Shown here one piece after another: positions 1 to 6,598 of a DNA stretch of 8,220 nt (its first letter is position 1; the number at the start of each line of letters is the position of its first letter). Below the pieces are notes generated by a model. The model was not told the DNA's origin, searched no databases, and saw nothing but the letters and a program-made list of their open reading frames with translations. A program made the position numbers and the translations under genes. The DNA lies in NCBI GenBank assembly GCA_017483405.1, contig JAFUWP010000418.1, positions 1 through 8,220 of the forward strand, written 5' to 3'. Source of the DNA: Oscillospiraceae bacterium. GTDB lineage: Bacteria > Bacillota > Clostridia > Oscillospirales > Ruminococcaceae.

Positions 1-1784
1 ATGTCAATCCCGAACAGCTTGCACAGGCATATCTTTCCGAAGAAAAAGAAGTTCCGGATATTCAGTCTGCATTACAGGGAGCTATGGACATTATCGCCGA
101 AGATATTTCCGATAATGCCGAAGTCCGTTCCGAAATGCGTGATTTATATCAGCGGTTCGGGACATTTGTCTGCGCGGAAACTGACAAGACAGAAGAAAAT
201 CCCGAAGAAGCATCTGTTTATCAGGATTATTATGAATATGACAAGCTTGTCCCCAGATTGCAGGGGCATCAGATTTTAGCCATGCATCGCGGCGAAAAAG
301 AAGGCTATCTGAAAATCAATATCAGCGCATCGGAACTGCTGGCGGAACGTACCTGTACTAAGCCATATCTGAAAGATACCGGCTCGAAATCTTCGGAATT
401 TGTCCGTCAGGCGGCTTGCGACAGTGCCAAGAGACTGATTATTCCGTCAATCGTCCGCGAAGTCCGGAACGTCCTCTTTGAAGATGCCTGCGAAAAGGCT
501 ATCAAAGTATTCGCCTCGAATCTGAAACAGCTCCTGATGCAGCCGCCGCTGAAAAATACCGTCACGCTCGGATTTGACCCAGGATATCGGAATGGCTGTA
601 AACTCGCCGTTGTGGATGGCATCGGAAAAGTACTTGATACGGCGATTATCTATCCCACGTTCGGCGAACGGAAAAAACAGGAGGCTGCCGAAATCGTGAA
701 ACGTCTGGTAGAAACCCATCAGGTGACAGCCATCGCCATCGGAAACGGAACGGCATCCAGAGAATCCGAAACCTTTATCGCGGAACTTCTTCCGGAATTT
801 TCGCATAAAGTCTCCTACATGGTCGTATCGGAGGCCGGAGCATCGGTATATTCGGCATCGGAACTCGCCGCCGAAGAATTTCCGGATTATGATGTCTCTC
901 TCCGAAGCGCGGTTTCCATCGCAAGGAGACTGCAAGACCCTCTGGCCGAACTCGTCAAGATTGACCCGAAGGCTATCGGAGTAGGGCAGTATCAGCATGA
1001 TATGCCGCAGAATGACCTGAAAACTGCTCTTGACGGCGTTGTCGAAGAATGTGTGAATGCTGTCGGTGTTGACCTGAATACCGCATCCGTGCCATTGCTT
1101 TCGCATATCGCCGGAATTAACAATACTGTTGCCAAGAATATCGTAAAATACAGAGAAGAAAACGGCGCGTTCCGGAGCAGGAAAGAACTTCTGAAAGTGC
1201 CGAAGCTCGGTAAAAAAGCATTTGAACAGTGTGCCGGATTCCTGAGAATTTCGGGAGGAATTCAGCCGCTTGATAATACGGCAGTACATCCGGAGGCTTA
1301 TCCGGCGGCCGAAGCGTTATTGCAGAAATTCGGCTATTCGCTGGAAGATGCCGCCGCCGGAAAGCTCGATAATCTGACCGAAAATGTCAGAAAAGCCGGA
1401 ACGGAAACCCTCGCAAAAGAACTCAATATCGGTGTTTATACGCTGAATGATATGACTGAGGAACTCCGCAAACCTGGCCGCGACCCCAGAGATTTACTTC
1501 CGCCGCCTTTGATGAGGAGCGGTGATGTCATGGAAATGAGTGACCTCAAAGCCGGCATGAAGCTTGTCGGCACTGTCCGGAATATTGTTGATTTCGGCTG
1601 TTTTGTGGATATTGGTGTTCATGAGGATGGCCTTGTGCATATTTCTCAGCTGACGGATAAGAAATTTGTCAAGCATCCGCTGGAAGTCGTAAAAGTCGGC
1701 GATGTGGTCAATGTTACCGTTCTGGATGTGGATTTGAAACGAAAGCGCATCAGCCTGACAATGAAGAATCAGAAATCGAAATAA
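1..1784 (+). CDS. tex: Tex-family S1 RNA-binding protein, 5' end outside the window
   Basis: The reading frame is open from nt 3 and enters from the left, so the ATG at 84 is internal. The 27 codons before it read as Tex (they begin VNPEQLAQAYLSEE). 593 residues are visible and roughly 130 N-terminal residues are missing, given the usual family length of about 720. From the first visible codon, a YqgF/RuvC-like RNase H fold starts near residue 186 (VTLGFDPGYRNG, Asp192). A helix-hairpin-helix region follows at about 361-420, with GINNTVAKNIVKYREENG and KVPKLGKKAF. An S1 RNA-binding domain occupies about 515-587 (GTVRNIVDFGCFVDIG, DGLVHISQL). Family knowledge: Tex is a cytoplasmic nucleic-acid-binding protein linked to transcription and RNA metabolism. 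The next gene starts 11 nt after the stop without a terminator, suggesting co-transcription. The visible domains look intact. Confidence 0.96.
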   Translation, partial: VNPEQLAQAYLSEEKEVPDIQSALQGAMDIIAEDISDNAEVRSEMRDLYQRFGTFVCAETDKTEENPEEASVYQDYYEYDKLVPRLQGHQILAMHRGEKEGYLKINISASELLAERTCTKPYLKDTGSKSSEFVRQAACDSAKRLIIPSIVREVRNVLFEDACEKAIKVFASNLKQLLMQPPLKNTVTLGFDPGYRNGCKLAVVDGIGKVLDTAIIYPTFGERKKQEAAEIVKRLVETHQVTAIAIGNGTASRESETFIAELLPEFSHKVSYMVVSEAGASVYSASELAAEEFPDYDVSLRSAVSIARRLQDPLAELVKIDPKAIGVGQYQHDMPQNDLKTALDGVVEECVNAVGVDLNTASVPLLSHIAGINNTVAKNIVKYREENGAFRSRKELLKVPKLGKKAFEQCAGFLRISGGIQPLDNTAVHPEAYPAAEALLQKFGYSLEDAAAGKLDNLTENVRKAGTETLAKELNIGVYTLNDMTEELRKPGRDPRDLLPPPLMRSGDVMEMSDLKAGMKLVGTVRNIVDFGCFVDIGVHEDGLVHISQLTDKKFVKHPLEVVKVGDVVNVTVLDVDLKRKRISLTMKNQKSK

Positions 1785-1795
1785 GGGTTGCAGGT

Positions 1796-2932
1796 ATGAT
1801 GAAATTCAGAAAGAAAGAAGAAAAAAATACAGAACTGCGGAAAGAGAAAAAAGAAATCATCTACGGGATGAAAAAATATATTTTCCTGACCCTTCTGGCA
1901 GTTCTGGGAGTTTTCGTACTGACTTCACTTTTGCTTATCTGCATGACACTCCGGTATTATGTGAAAACTGCCGCGATTCCGCAGGCGGTGGAATCCGTTG
2001 TGCTGGAGAATGTGCAGGTCAGTCAGCCGGATGGTTCAGAAAAATCGCTGGCACAGTATATTCTGGATGAGTATATTCAGGATGACCGCATCACGGTGGA
2101 AGAAGTGCAGGAAGTTCTGCACGAAGGGACTTTTTCAGATTTCGCGGCAGTACTGGCCGAAAAATATAATCAATATCTGACAGAAGGCGGAGAATTCCCC
2201 GAAATCGAAGCACAGGAATTCGTCACACTTCTGGAGCAGAATACAGATTTGATTTATGAAAAAACCGGTCTCCGGTTTCTCGACCCCGATAAGAAAAAAT
2301 TAAAGGAAAATCTGAATCATCCGCTGGATACGCTCAATCATGCGCTGGAATCTTATATGTATAAAGGGGTGAAAGGCTTTTTCCTCCGGATAGCCGTTTC
2401 CTTCTGGGCGGAAATCCTGCTGATTTTGTTACTGGGTGCGGCACTTGCATGGATGATAATTATTTTCATGCGCGGAAGAAAGAAAATCGGCACGGCCTTC
2501 AAAGTATACAGCATGACGGCCGTGATGCCCTGTATCGTAGTATTCATGGGCGGTCTGCTGATGTCGTGGCTTATGGAACTGATACATCTGCCGGCGGAAC
2601 TGGGTTCAGCTCTGCGCGGAAAGACAGTTGTCTTTTCGGGAATCGGGATTCTGATTTGTATTGTATTATTCTGTTTCGGGATGCTCTGGAATCTGATTTC
2701 GGCGAAGCCTGCTCCTTCCCGCGAAGTTCCGGAAGTGAAGCCGGCATCTCCTAGCAAGGATATGCCTGCACCGCTCGACCGGACACAGCCTCTGCCGGTG
2801 ATACCGGAAACTCCGAAACGACAGTTCTGCCGTTTTTGTGGAAAGAAACTTGTCAGTCCGGATGCGTTATTCTGTTACCGATGCGGAAAAGCACAGGATT
2901 CCGAACATTTACTTCTGAAAAAAATTCCCTGA
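1796..2932 (+). CDS. Four-helix membrane protein with C-terminal zinc ribbon, function unknown
   Basis: This is a 378-residue protein of no family I can name. A Lys/Arg/Glu-rich N-terminus (1-27) precedes TM1 at about 28-51. An acidic soluble segment runs about 53-200, then come TM2 (203-225), TM3 (239-263) and TM4 (278-301). A Pro-rich linker (PAPSREVPEVKPASPS and following) leads to a zinc ribbon with Cys345-x2-Cys348 and Cys360-x2-Cys363 (CRFCGKK, CYRCGKAQ). With a basic N-terminus inside, the 53-200 domain would face outward and the zinc ribbon the cytoplasm; this topology is inferred. The start at 1796 is supported by AAGGG at 1783-1787, 8 nt upstream and overlapping the tex stop. The adjacent ATG at 1799 and the ATG at 1868 are alternatives. 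It lies 11 nt after tex and probably shares its transcript. Similar zinc-ribbon membrane proteins are common in Firmicutes and mostly uncharacterised. Confidence 0.88.
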   Translation: MMKFRKKEEKNTELRKEKKEIIYGMKKYIFLTLLAVLGVFVLTSLLLICMTLRYYVKTAAIPQAVESVVLENVQVSQPDGSEKSLAQYILDEYIQDDRITVEEVQEVLHEGTFSDFAAVLAEKYNQYLTEGGEFPEIEAQEFVTLLEQNTDLIYEKTGLRFLDPDKKKLKENLNHPLDTLNHALESYMYKGVKGFFLRIAVSFWAEILLILLLGAALAWMIIIFMRGRKKIGTAFKVYSMTAVMPCIVVFMGGLLMSWLMELIHLPAELGSALRGKTVVFSGIGILICIVLFCFGMLWNLISAKPAPSREVPEVKPASPSKDMPAPLDRTQPLPVIPETPKRQFCRFCGKKLVSPDALFCYRCGKAQDSEHLLLKKIP

Positions 2933-2934
2933 AC

Positions 2935-2978
2935 AAAAAGGACTGCCGTACTTGATGTACAGCAGTCCTGATTGTTTT
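2935..2978. terminator. Bidirectional hairpin terminator between convergent genes
   Basis: The stem pairs 2940-2946 (GGACTGC) with 2962-2968 (GCAGTCC). After one C/A mismatch it continues as GTAC (2948-2951) with GTAC (2957-2960), closing on a 5-nt loop. Five A residues at 2935-2939 give a TTTTT tail on the minus strand, so it best serves the Cys-rich peptide gene ending at 2992. The plus-strand tail (TGATTGTTTT) is weaker but could end the tex operon, whose last stop codon is only 7 nt from the stem. Confidence 0.8.
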
Positions 2979-2991
2979 CAGAAAACCGGAA

Positions 2992-3117
2992 TCAGCATCC
3001 GCATCCGCAGCCGTTGTTGTTGCATCCGCAGTTGTTGTTATTGCCGCAGCAGGAAAACAGAATGATGATGAGAAGAATAATCCAGCAGCAGCCGCCATTG
3101 TTGTTATCAAAACACAT
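2992..3117 (-). CDS. 41-residue Cys/Asn/Gly-rich membrane mini-protein
   Basis: The product is 41 residues with 10 Cys, 10 Asn and 7 Gly. A short N-terminus (MCFDNNNGGCC) is followed by a very hydrophobic core at 12-21 (WIILLIIILF), flanked on both sides by Cys-Cys pairs (10-11 and 23-24). The tail ends in alternating Cys-Gly (GCGCGC). The frame stays open further upstream to 3189, but the ATG at 3117 has a strong ribosome binding site (AAGGAG, plus-strand 3128-3133) 10 nt away, so it is preferred. It resembles short Cys-rich peptides sometimes labelled 'chorion class high-cysteine' proteins in Ruminococcus; this is from memory and the function is unknown. The Cys pattern could bind metal or form disulfides. 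The hydrophobic core suggests membrane association, although it is short for a full span unless the flanking Cys and Gly residues are included. It lies 108 nt downstream of the HNH gene on the same strand and ends 23 nt before a terminator. Antisense and frame-shifted ORFs here are low-complexity shadows. Confidence 0.8.
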   Translation of the reverse strand: MCFDNNNGGCCWIILLIIILFSCCGNNNNCGCNNNGCGCGC

Positions 3118-3127
3118 AATACACAAT

Positions 3128-3133
3128 CTCCTT
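3128..3133 (-). promoter_or_regulatory. Ribosome binding site of the Cys-rich mini-protein
   Basis: AAGGAG on the minus strand lies 10 nt before the ATG at 3117. It decides the start in favour of the 41-residue product over the longer 65-residue open frame. I find no convincing promoter for this gene in 3134-3225, so it may be transcribed from the HNH promoter. Confidence 0.75.
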
Positions 3134-3225
3134 ATGATAAAAATATATATATCTGAAACTTCGCTGTTCTGCGTTGTTTCATAGTACATAGTATGAATCA
3201 GGAGAAAATGTGTGACTGCGGATTG

Positions 3226-3567
3226 TTATTTTCTTTTATATTTGATGCCGAGTGCATCTTTCATTTTCTGTTTGGCGGCACTTTCGAGGAAATGGCCGAG
3301 TTCGCCCTGTGCGGTCATGCCGACAACCCCCTTGACGGTATCGAGTTTGGATTGTCTGTCGCGTTTGCTGGAATTACAGCTCCGGCACATCGCCTGTAAA
3401 TTGCTGATGACATCCAAACCGCCTTTCCGTTTCGGAATGATATGGTCAACCGTAATCTCCGATTTGGGAAACCATTGTCCGCAGGCAACGCATTTATAAT
3501 ACGTCCCCTTCCGGAACAGTAATTTTTTCCCTTTATGATGCTGAAAATACAATTCTCTGTAGCCCAT
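3226..3567 (-). CDS. Small stand-alone HNH endonuclease-like protein
   Basis: The product is 113 residues. A basic N-terminal segment (HHKGKKLLFRKG) leads into a zinc-stabilised HNH fold with Cys26-x2-Cys29, Asp41-His42 (TVDHIIPKRKGG), Asn56 (ISNLQAMC), Cys61-x2-Cys64 and Asn65-x2-Lys68. The order CxxC, DH, N, CxxC is that of the McrA-like HNH family, in which the His and Asn residues bind the metal and activate water for DNA cleavage. The catalytic positions appear intact. The C-terminal 40 residues are Lys-rich and not recognised. The start is ATG 3567, with AGGAGG at 3576-3581 and 8-nt spacing; an in-frame GTG at 3576 overlaps that site and is unlikely. The gene is transcribed away from the Clp gene from a near-consensus promoter. 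No methylase, terminase or intron sequence is next to it, so its role (restriction, repair or remnant of a mobile element) is open. Confidence 0.88.
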   Translation of the reverse strand: MGYRELYFQHHKGKKLLFRKGTYYKCVACGQWFPKSEITVDHIIPKRKGGLDVISNLQAMCRSCNSSKRDRQSKLDTVKGVVGMTAQGELGHFLESAAKQKMKDALGIKYKRK

Positions 3568-3575
3568 GAAATTCA

Positions 3576-3581
3576 CCTCCT
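3576..3581 (-). promoter_or_regulatory. Ribosome binding site of the HNH gene
   Basis: A perfect AGGAGG on the minus strand lies 8 nt before ATG 3567. It selects that ATG over the in-frame GTG at 3576, whose first base lies inside this site. Confidence 0.85.
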
Positions 3582-3602
3582 GCCAGAAATGTATTATCTA
3601 AT

Positions 3603-3631
3603 ATCATAACATATTTGCAGAATTTTGTCAA
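3603..3631 (-). promoter_or_regulatory. Near-consensus sigma-A promoter of the HNH gene
   Basis: Read on the minus strand, the -35 is TTGACA (3631-3626), the spacer is exactly 17 bp and the -10 is TATGAT (3608-3603). Transcription would begin near 3596, giving a leader of about 30 nt that contains the AGGAGG site. One TTGCAGAA octamer lies inside the spacer and a second lies just upstream of the -35, so the promoter could be repressed or otherwise controlled there. Confidence 0.85.
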
Positions 3632-3693
3632 GTTTCTGCAATTGCCTCGGAAATGAATTGTTTTTTAACGCGTTCTCGACAAATATTGCAGAA
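3615..3693. repeat. Three copies of octamer TTGCAGAA in the divergent promoter region
   Basis: Perfect copies lie at 3615-3622 (plus), 3634-3641 (minus, TTCTGCAA) and 3686-3693 (plus). The first two form an inverted repeat whose centres are 19 bp apart and which frames the -35 box of the HNH promoter. The third sits just upstream of the extended -10 of the Clp promoter, 52 bp from the second copy centre to centre, close to five helical turns. Flanks are AT-rich (consensus roughly ATWTTGCAGAA). This is consistent with operators for one regulator. It does not match CtsR or CIRCE sites as I know them. Confidence 0.5.
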
Positions 3694-3699
3694 AAAAGA

Positions 3700-3708
3700 T
3701 GCTATACT
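3700..3708 (+). promoter_or_regulatory. Candidate extended -10 promoter of the Clp ATPase gene
   Basis: TGCTATACT has the TGn extension followed by TATACT, one base from TATAAT. No good -35 box lies 16-18 bp upstream (the hexamer there is CAAATA), which is usual for extended -10 promoters. Transcription would start near 3715, about 40 nt before the coding region. The upstream TTGCAGAA copy (3686-3693) would lie under the polymerase. Confidence 0.55.
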
Positions 3709-3744
3709 GTTACTGTATCTCAGATAGAAACTGCTGATTCCGGA

Positions 3745-3750
3745 AAGGAG
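3745..3750 (+). promoter_or_regulatory. Ribosome binding site of the Clp ATPase gene
   Basis: AAGGAG at this position is 6 nt before an in-frame GTG (3757) and 12 nt before an in-frame ATG (3763). The spacing favours GTG, the codon favours ATG. The open frame upstream to 3625 has no such site and runs through the promoter region, so it is not coding. Confidence 0.7.
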
Positions 3751-3756
3751 ATTCTT

Positions 3757-5988
3757 GTGTTTATGCAGAGAAATTATGATTATCAAATAGAAAAATTTTC
3801 CGAAAATGCGATACTTTCACTCGAAGCCGGAATATGTCTGGCCGGTGAAATGGGGCATACCTATGTCGGAACGGAACATTATCTGCTTGGCATTCTGCAT
3901 CAGCAGCCGAACAGTGCCGCGGAGATTCTGATTCATGCCGATATTACAGAACAGAAATTTTCTCAGCAATTGCTCCGGACAGTCGGAAAAGGCAGCCGGA
4001 CGGCTACCGGCTACGGAAGTATGACACCGGCTCTGCATCGGATTCTTGCAGAAGCCCAGAGAATCGCCGAAAAAGAAAAGCATTCCAGAATCAGCACAAA
4101 AGATGTTCTTCTTGCCATACTCAGGGATGAAAACTGTGCGGCATCGGAACTTCTGGAATTTATGCATACGGATTTGAAAACGCTTGAAAAATCCTGTTAT
4201 GCCGCGAACAGCACCCGAATGCTCAATGCACCGTCAGCATCGGAATTTCCGCAGTTATTCCGGTACGGAAAATTAATGCTCCCCTCGGAACAGGCTGACC
4301 CGTTAATCGGCAGGACTTCCGAAATCGACAGAATCTTGCAGGTACTCTCCCGAAAAAGCAAGAATAATCCCTGCCTTATCGGTGAAGCAGGAGTTGGCAA
4401 GACGGCAATTATTCAGGGAGTTGCTGACCGTTTCGCAAGAGGAGAAGTACCCGTTCAGCTCATGGGGATGTTTATTTTTTCTCTCGATTTGGGCGCACTG
4501 CTTGCAGGAGCGAAGTATCGCGGCGATTTTGAAGAACGTGTCCGCGCATGTATCGAAGAAATCACTCACTGTAACCGGATTATCTTATTCATTGATGAAC
4601 TGCATACCATTGTCGGCGCAGGCGCGGCCGAAGGCGCGATTGATGCCGCCAATATGCTCAAACCTCAGCTCGCAAGAGGCGATTTGCGCCTTATCGGAGC
4701 GACTACCCCTGCCGAATATGCCAGAACTATCGAAAAAGACGGCGCACTCGCCAGACGTTTCCAGAGCGTTTTGATTCCTGAACCCTCTCCCGAAGAAACC
4801 TTCTCCATCCTGAACGGCCTGAAACAGAATTATGAAAATTATCATCATGTCTTTCTGAATCCGCAGGTTCTGCAAATCTGCATTGACTTGTCACAGAAAT
4901 ATATCGCAGACAAAAGCTTTCCGGATAAGGCCATTGACCTGCTTGATGAATCCTGCGCCCGTGCATCGCTCAGGAGCGATTCTTTTGCCGAAGTCACTCC
5001 CGAAGATGTCGCCTCAGTGGCATCGCTCCGGACGGGAATTCCCCTCGAACAGATGACCGAAGCCGAACAGGAAAAATTAAAGCATCTGCAAGTTTCTTTG
5101 CAGAAGCAGATTATCGGTCATGATGCTGTTATCAGTCAGCTTTGTGATGCTGTCTGCCGTGCCGGAAGCGGATTCCGTGAAATCAGCCGTCCGGTAGGGT
5201 CATTTCTGTTTCTGGGCGCGACCGGCATCGGGAAAACCGCCCTTGTCCGGAATCTTGCCGAAATCCTCTACGGAACGGAAAAAGCCCTTCTCCGCGTGGA
5301 TATGTCTGAATATATGGAACAGCATTCTGTATCTAAATTAATCGGCGCGCCCCCTGGATATGTCGGCTTTGCAGAAGAATCCGTATTCTGTTCGCATCTG
5401 CGGAAACGGCCGTGCAGTATCGTCCTGTTTGATGAAATCGAAAAGGCACATCCGGATGTTCTGCATCTGTTATTGCAGATACTCGAAGACGGCATCCTGA
5501 CAGACAGCACCGGCCGGAAAATCAGTCTCCGGAACTGCCTGATTTTTATGACTTCCAATCTCGGAATGCATGAAATACAGAATACAGTCGGATTTCTGGA
5601 GCATTCCCGTCAGAATCAGGCAGTCAGCGTTCTGAAAAAAACACTTCCGCCGGAGCTTATCAACAGGATTGATGAAATTCTTGTATTTGAAAATCTCAGT
5701 CATGAAAGCCTGATGCAGATTGCAGAACGTCAGCTTGATACGCTCGCAGAACGCACCATGCAGAACGGCATCGCGCTCGAATATGACAGCAATGCCGTGG
5801 AATGGATTGCATCCTGTCCGGATACGGCGCAGTATGGTGCAAGGCCTATCCGGAGACTGCTCACGCAGGAGATTGAAAATCCGCTTTCGCGGATGTGGCT
5901 TCATGATGAAATCCGGAAAGGCGATACGGTATTCATCACCGTGCAGGATGATAAGCTTGAACTCAAAATTATGGAACGGGTACGGTAA
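3757..5988 (+). CDS. clpC: ClpC-like AAA+ unfoldase lacking the middle (M) domain
   Basis: This is a 743-residue Hsp100 ATPase. It unfolds proteins in the cytoplasm using ATP and probably threads them into ClpP. A double Clp N-domain spans about 14-145, with repeats at FSENAILSLEAG and from Met89. AAA1 has Walker A GEAGVGKT (209-216), pore loop KYRG (253-256), Walker B Asp280-Glu281 and Arg fingers 333-334. AAA2 has Walker A GATGIGKT (487-494), pore loop GYVG (534-537), Walker B Asp559-Glu560, Arg637 (NRIDE) and sensor-2 GARPIRR (694-700). VGF at 611-613 matches the ClpP-binding loop of ClpC. The coiled-coil M domain with UVR motif, expected after FPDKAIDLLDE (to 398), is missing: the chain passes directly to VTPEDVASV at 413. 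Total length is therefore nearer ClpA than ClpC (about 810). No CtsR, McsA or McsB gene adjoins it. The start is GTG 3757, best spaced from AAGGAG; ATG 3763 is the alternative. It sits alone between a divergent promoter region and a terminator. Confidence 0.93.
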   Translation: MFMQRNYDYQIEKFSENAILSLEAGICLAGEMGHTYVGTEHYLLGILHQQPNSAAEILIHADITEQKFSQQLLRTVGKGSRTATGYGSMTPALHRILAEAQRIAEKEKHSRISTKDVLLAILRDENCAASELLEFMHTDLKTLEKSCYAANSTRMLNAPSASEFPQLFRYGKLMLPSEQADPLIGRTSEIDRILQVLSRKSKNNPCLIGEAGVGKTAIIQGVADRFARGEVPVQLMGMFIFSLDLGALLAGAKYRGDFEERVRACIEEITHCNRIILFIDELHTIVGAGAAEGAIDAANMLKPQLARGDLRLIGATTPAEYARTIEKDGALARRFQSVLIPEPSPEETFSILNGLKQNYENYHHVFLNPQVLQICIDLSQKYIADKSFPDKAIDLLDESCARASLRSDSFAEVTPEDVASVASLRTGIPLEQMTEAEQEKLKHLQVSLQKQIIGHDAVISQLCDAVCRAGSGFREISRPVGSFLFLGATGIGKTALVRNLAEILYGTEKALLRVDMSEYMEQHSVSKLIGAPPGYVGFAEESVFCSHLRKRPCSIVLFDEIEKAHPDVLHLLLQILEDGILTDSTGRKISLRNCLIFMTSNLGMHEIQNTVGFLEHSRQNQAVSVLKKTLPPELINRIDEILVFENLSHESLMQIAERQLDTLAERTMQNGIALEYDSNAVEWIASCPDTAQYGARPIRRLLTQEIENPLSRMWLHDEIRKGDTVFITVQDDKLELKIMERVR

Positions 5989-6024
5989 AAAAATCAGGGG
6001 CAGTTCAATATGAACTGTCCCTTT
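5987..6024. terminator. Hairpin terminator between the Clp gene and the DUF3592-like gene
   Basis: An 11-bp stem pairs 5997-6007 with 6011-6021 (GGGGCAGTTCA against TGAACTGTCCC, one G-T pair) around a 3-nt loop. The seven A residues at 5987-5993 become TTTTTTT on the minus strand, making it a strong terminator for the genes arriving from the right. On the plus strand the stem is followed only by TTTGCT, so it would be weaker for the Clp gene, whose stop codon overlaps the A-run. Confidence 0.85.
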
Positions 6025-6062
6025 GCTAAACTTATGATTGATAAATGTGTTTTTGAAACAAA

Positions 6063-6560
6063 TCAGAATTTGAAAATACAATAAAAAGTCAGAATTAAAC
6101 TGCTGATTGTGGCTGCTGCCATTACAGCATCACTTAAAATAAGTGAGGGTATTTCGTATTGTTCAAGATAAGCATTTTCAGGCTGAACAGGGTCATATAC
6201 AATCATCAGTTGATGATGACCAATCTTCCATTTTCCATTATGCCACCCGTGCTGATGTATATAAACTTTGTCTTCAACAACATAACTTATAGCAGTATGT
6301 GCATTTTCTTTGTTATATGTTATTTCAGTTACAACACCTTGCGCACGCCGACCAATTCTTTTCAGCCATAATGTGTGTAATAAATATTTGCTTATGACAT
6401 AAGTACAAATAAGAAACAAACAGGTGAGAAATATACTTGTACCAATTGCAATTTCTCGAATATGAAAAAAATTCAGCATTACCATAAACAAAATAATCCC
6501 CATTGCTAAAGTGAAAGACATCCATCTAAACACCTGCAACTGATTTTTCAAATTTATCAC
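6063..6560 (-). CDS. DUF3592-like three-helix membrane protein
   Basis: The product is 165 residues. TM1 (about 14-32) and TM2 (36-57) are followed by a soluble beta-rich region at about 70-135 and TM3 (143-163). The soluble part begins GRRAQGVVTEITY and ends HHQLMIVYDPVQPENAYLE. That fits the DUF3592 pattern of a variable beta-sandwich ending in 'vYDPxxPexa', and the arrangement of helices around the domain also fits. No enzymatic residues are evident and the role is unknown. The start is uncertain: GTG 6560 gives the longest form, TTG 6551 has AAGG 8 nt upstream, and ATG 6521 would still keep all three helices. The gene is visibly more AT-rich than its neighbours, with codons such as AAA, ATA and TTT common, which may reflect weak conservation or acquisition. 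It follows kptA by 38 nt with no terminator between, so it is probably last in that transcript. Confidence 0.8.
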   Translation of the reverse strand: MINLKNQLQVFRWMSFTLAMGIILFMVMLNFFHIREIAIGTSIFLTCLFLICTYVISKYLLHTLWLKRIGRRAQGVVTEITYNKENAHTAISYVVEDKVYIHQHGWHNGKWKIGHHQLMIVYDPVQPENAYLEQYEIPSLILSDAVMAAATISSLILTFYCIFKF

Positions 6561-6598
6561 CTTCGTTTAAATTTCGATTTATTGCCTCAGCCGAATGC

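Noticed and set aside
447..1289. 280-residue open frame on the minus strand opposite tex
   Set aside because: It lies wholly inside the conserved tex coding region. Its composition (Phe, Arg, Cys, His rich without domain pattern) is that of a mirrored frame, and tex domain motifs are clear on the plus strand.
2992..3110. Tandem GCA/TCC/GTT triplets read as a DNA repeat or CRISPR-like array
   Set aside because: The repetition is explained by Asn, Cys and Gly codons of the mini-protein; there are no spaced repeats of constant length.
3134..3225. CATACTATG read as a sporulation sigma-K-like -10 for the Cys-rich gene
   Set aside because: It is a partial match without a matching -35, and AT-rich DNA gives such hits by chance.
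3193..3499. Plus-strand frames across the HNH gene
   Set aside because: The minus-strand HNH motifs, ribosome binding site and promoter account for this segment.
3640..3720. CtsR or CIRCE operator upstream of the Clp gene
   Set aside because: Neither the GGTCAAA direct heptads nor the TTAGCACTC/GAGTGCTAA inverted repeat is present.
3625..3756. Upstream extension of the Clp reading frame
   Set aside because: It would run through the promoter elements and lacks Clp homology; AAGGAG at 3745-3750 points to a start at 3757 or 3763.
5470..6081. 203-residue open frame on the minus strand over the 3' end of the Clp gene
   Set aside because: It overlaps conserved AAA2 and the terminator hairpin, and its translation shows no recognisable domain; a shadow frame.
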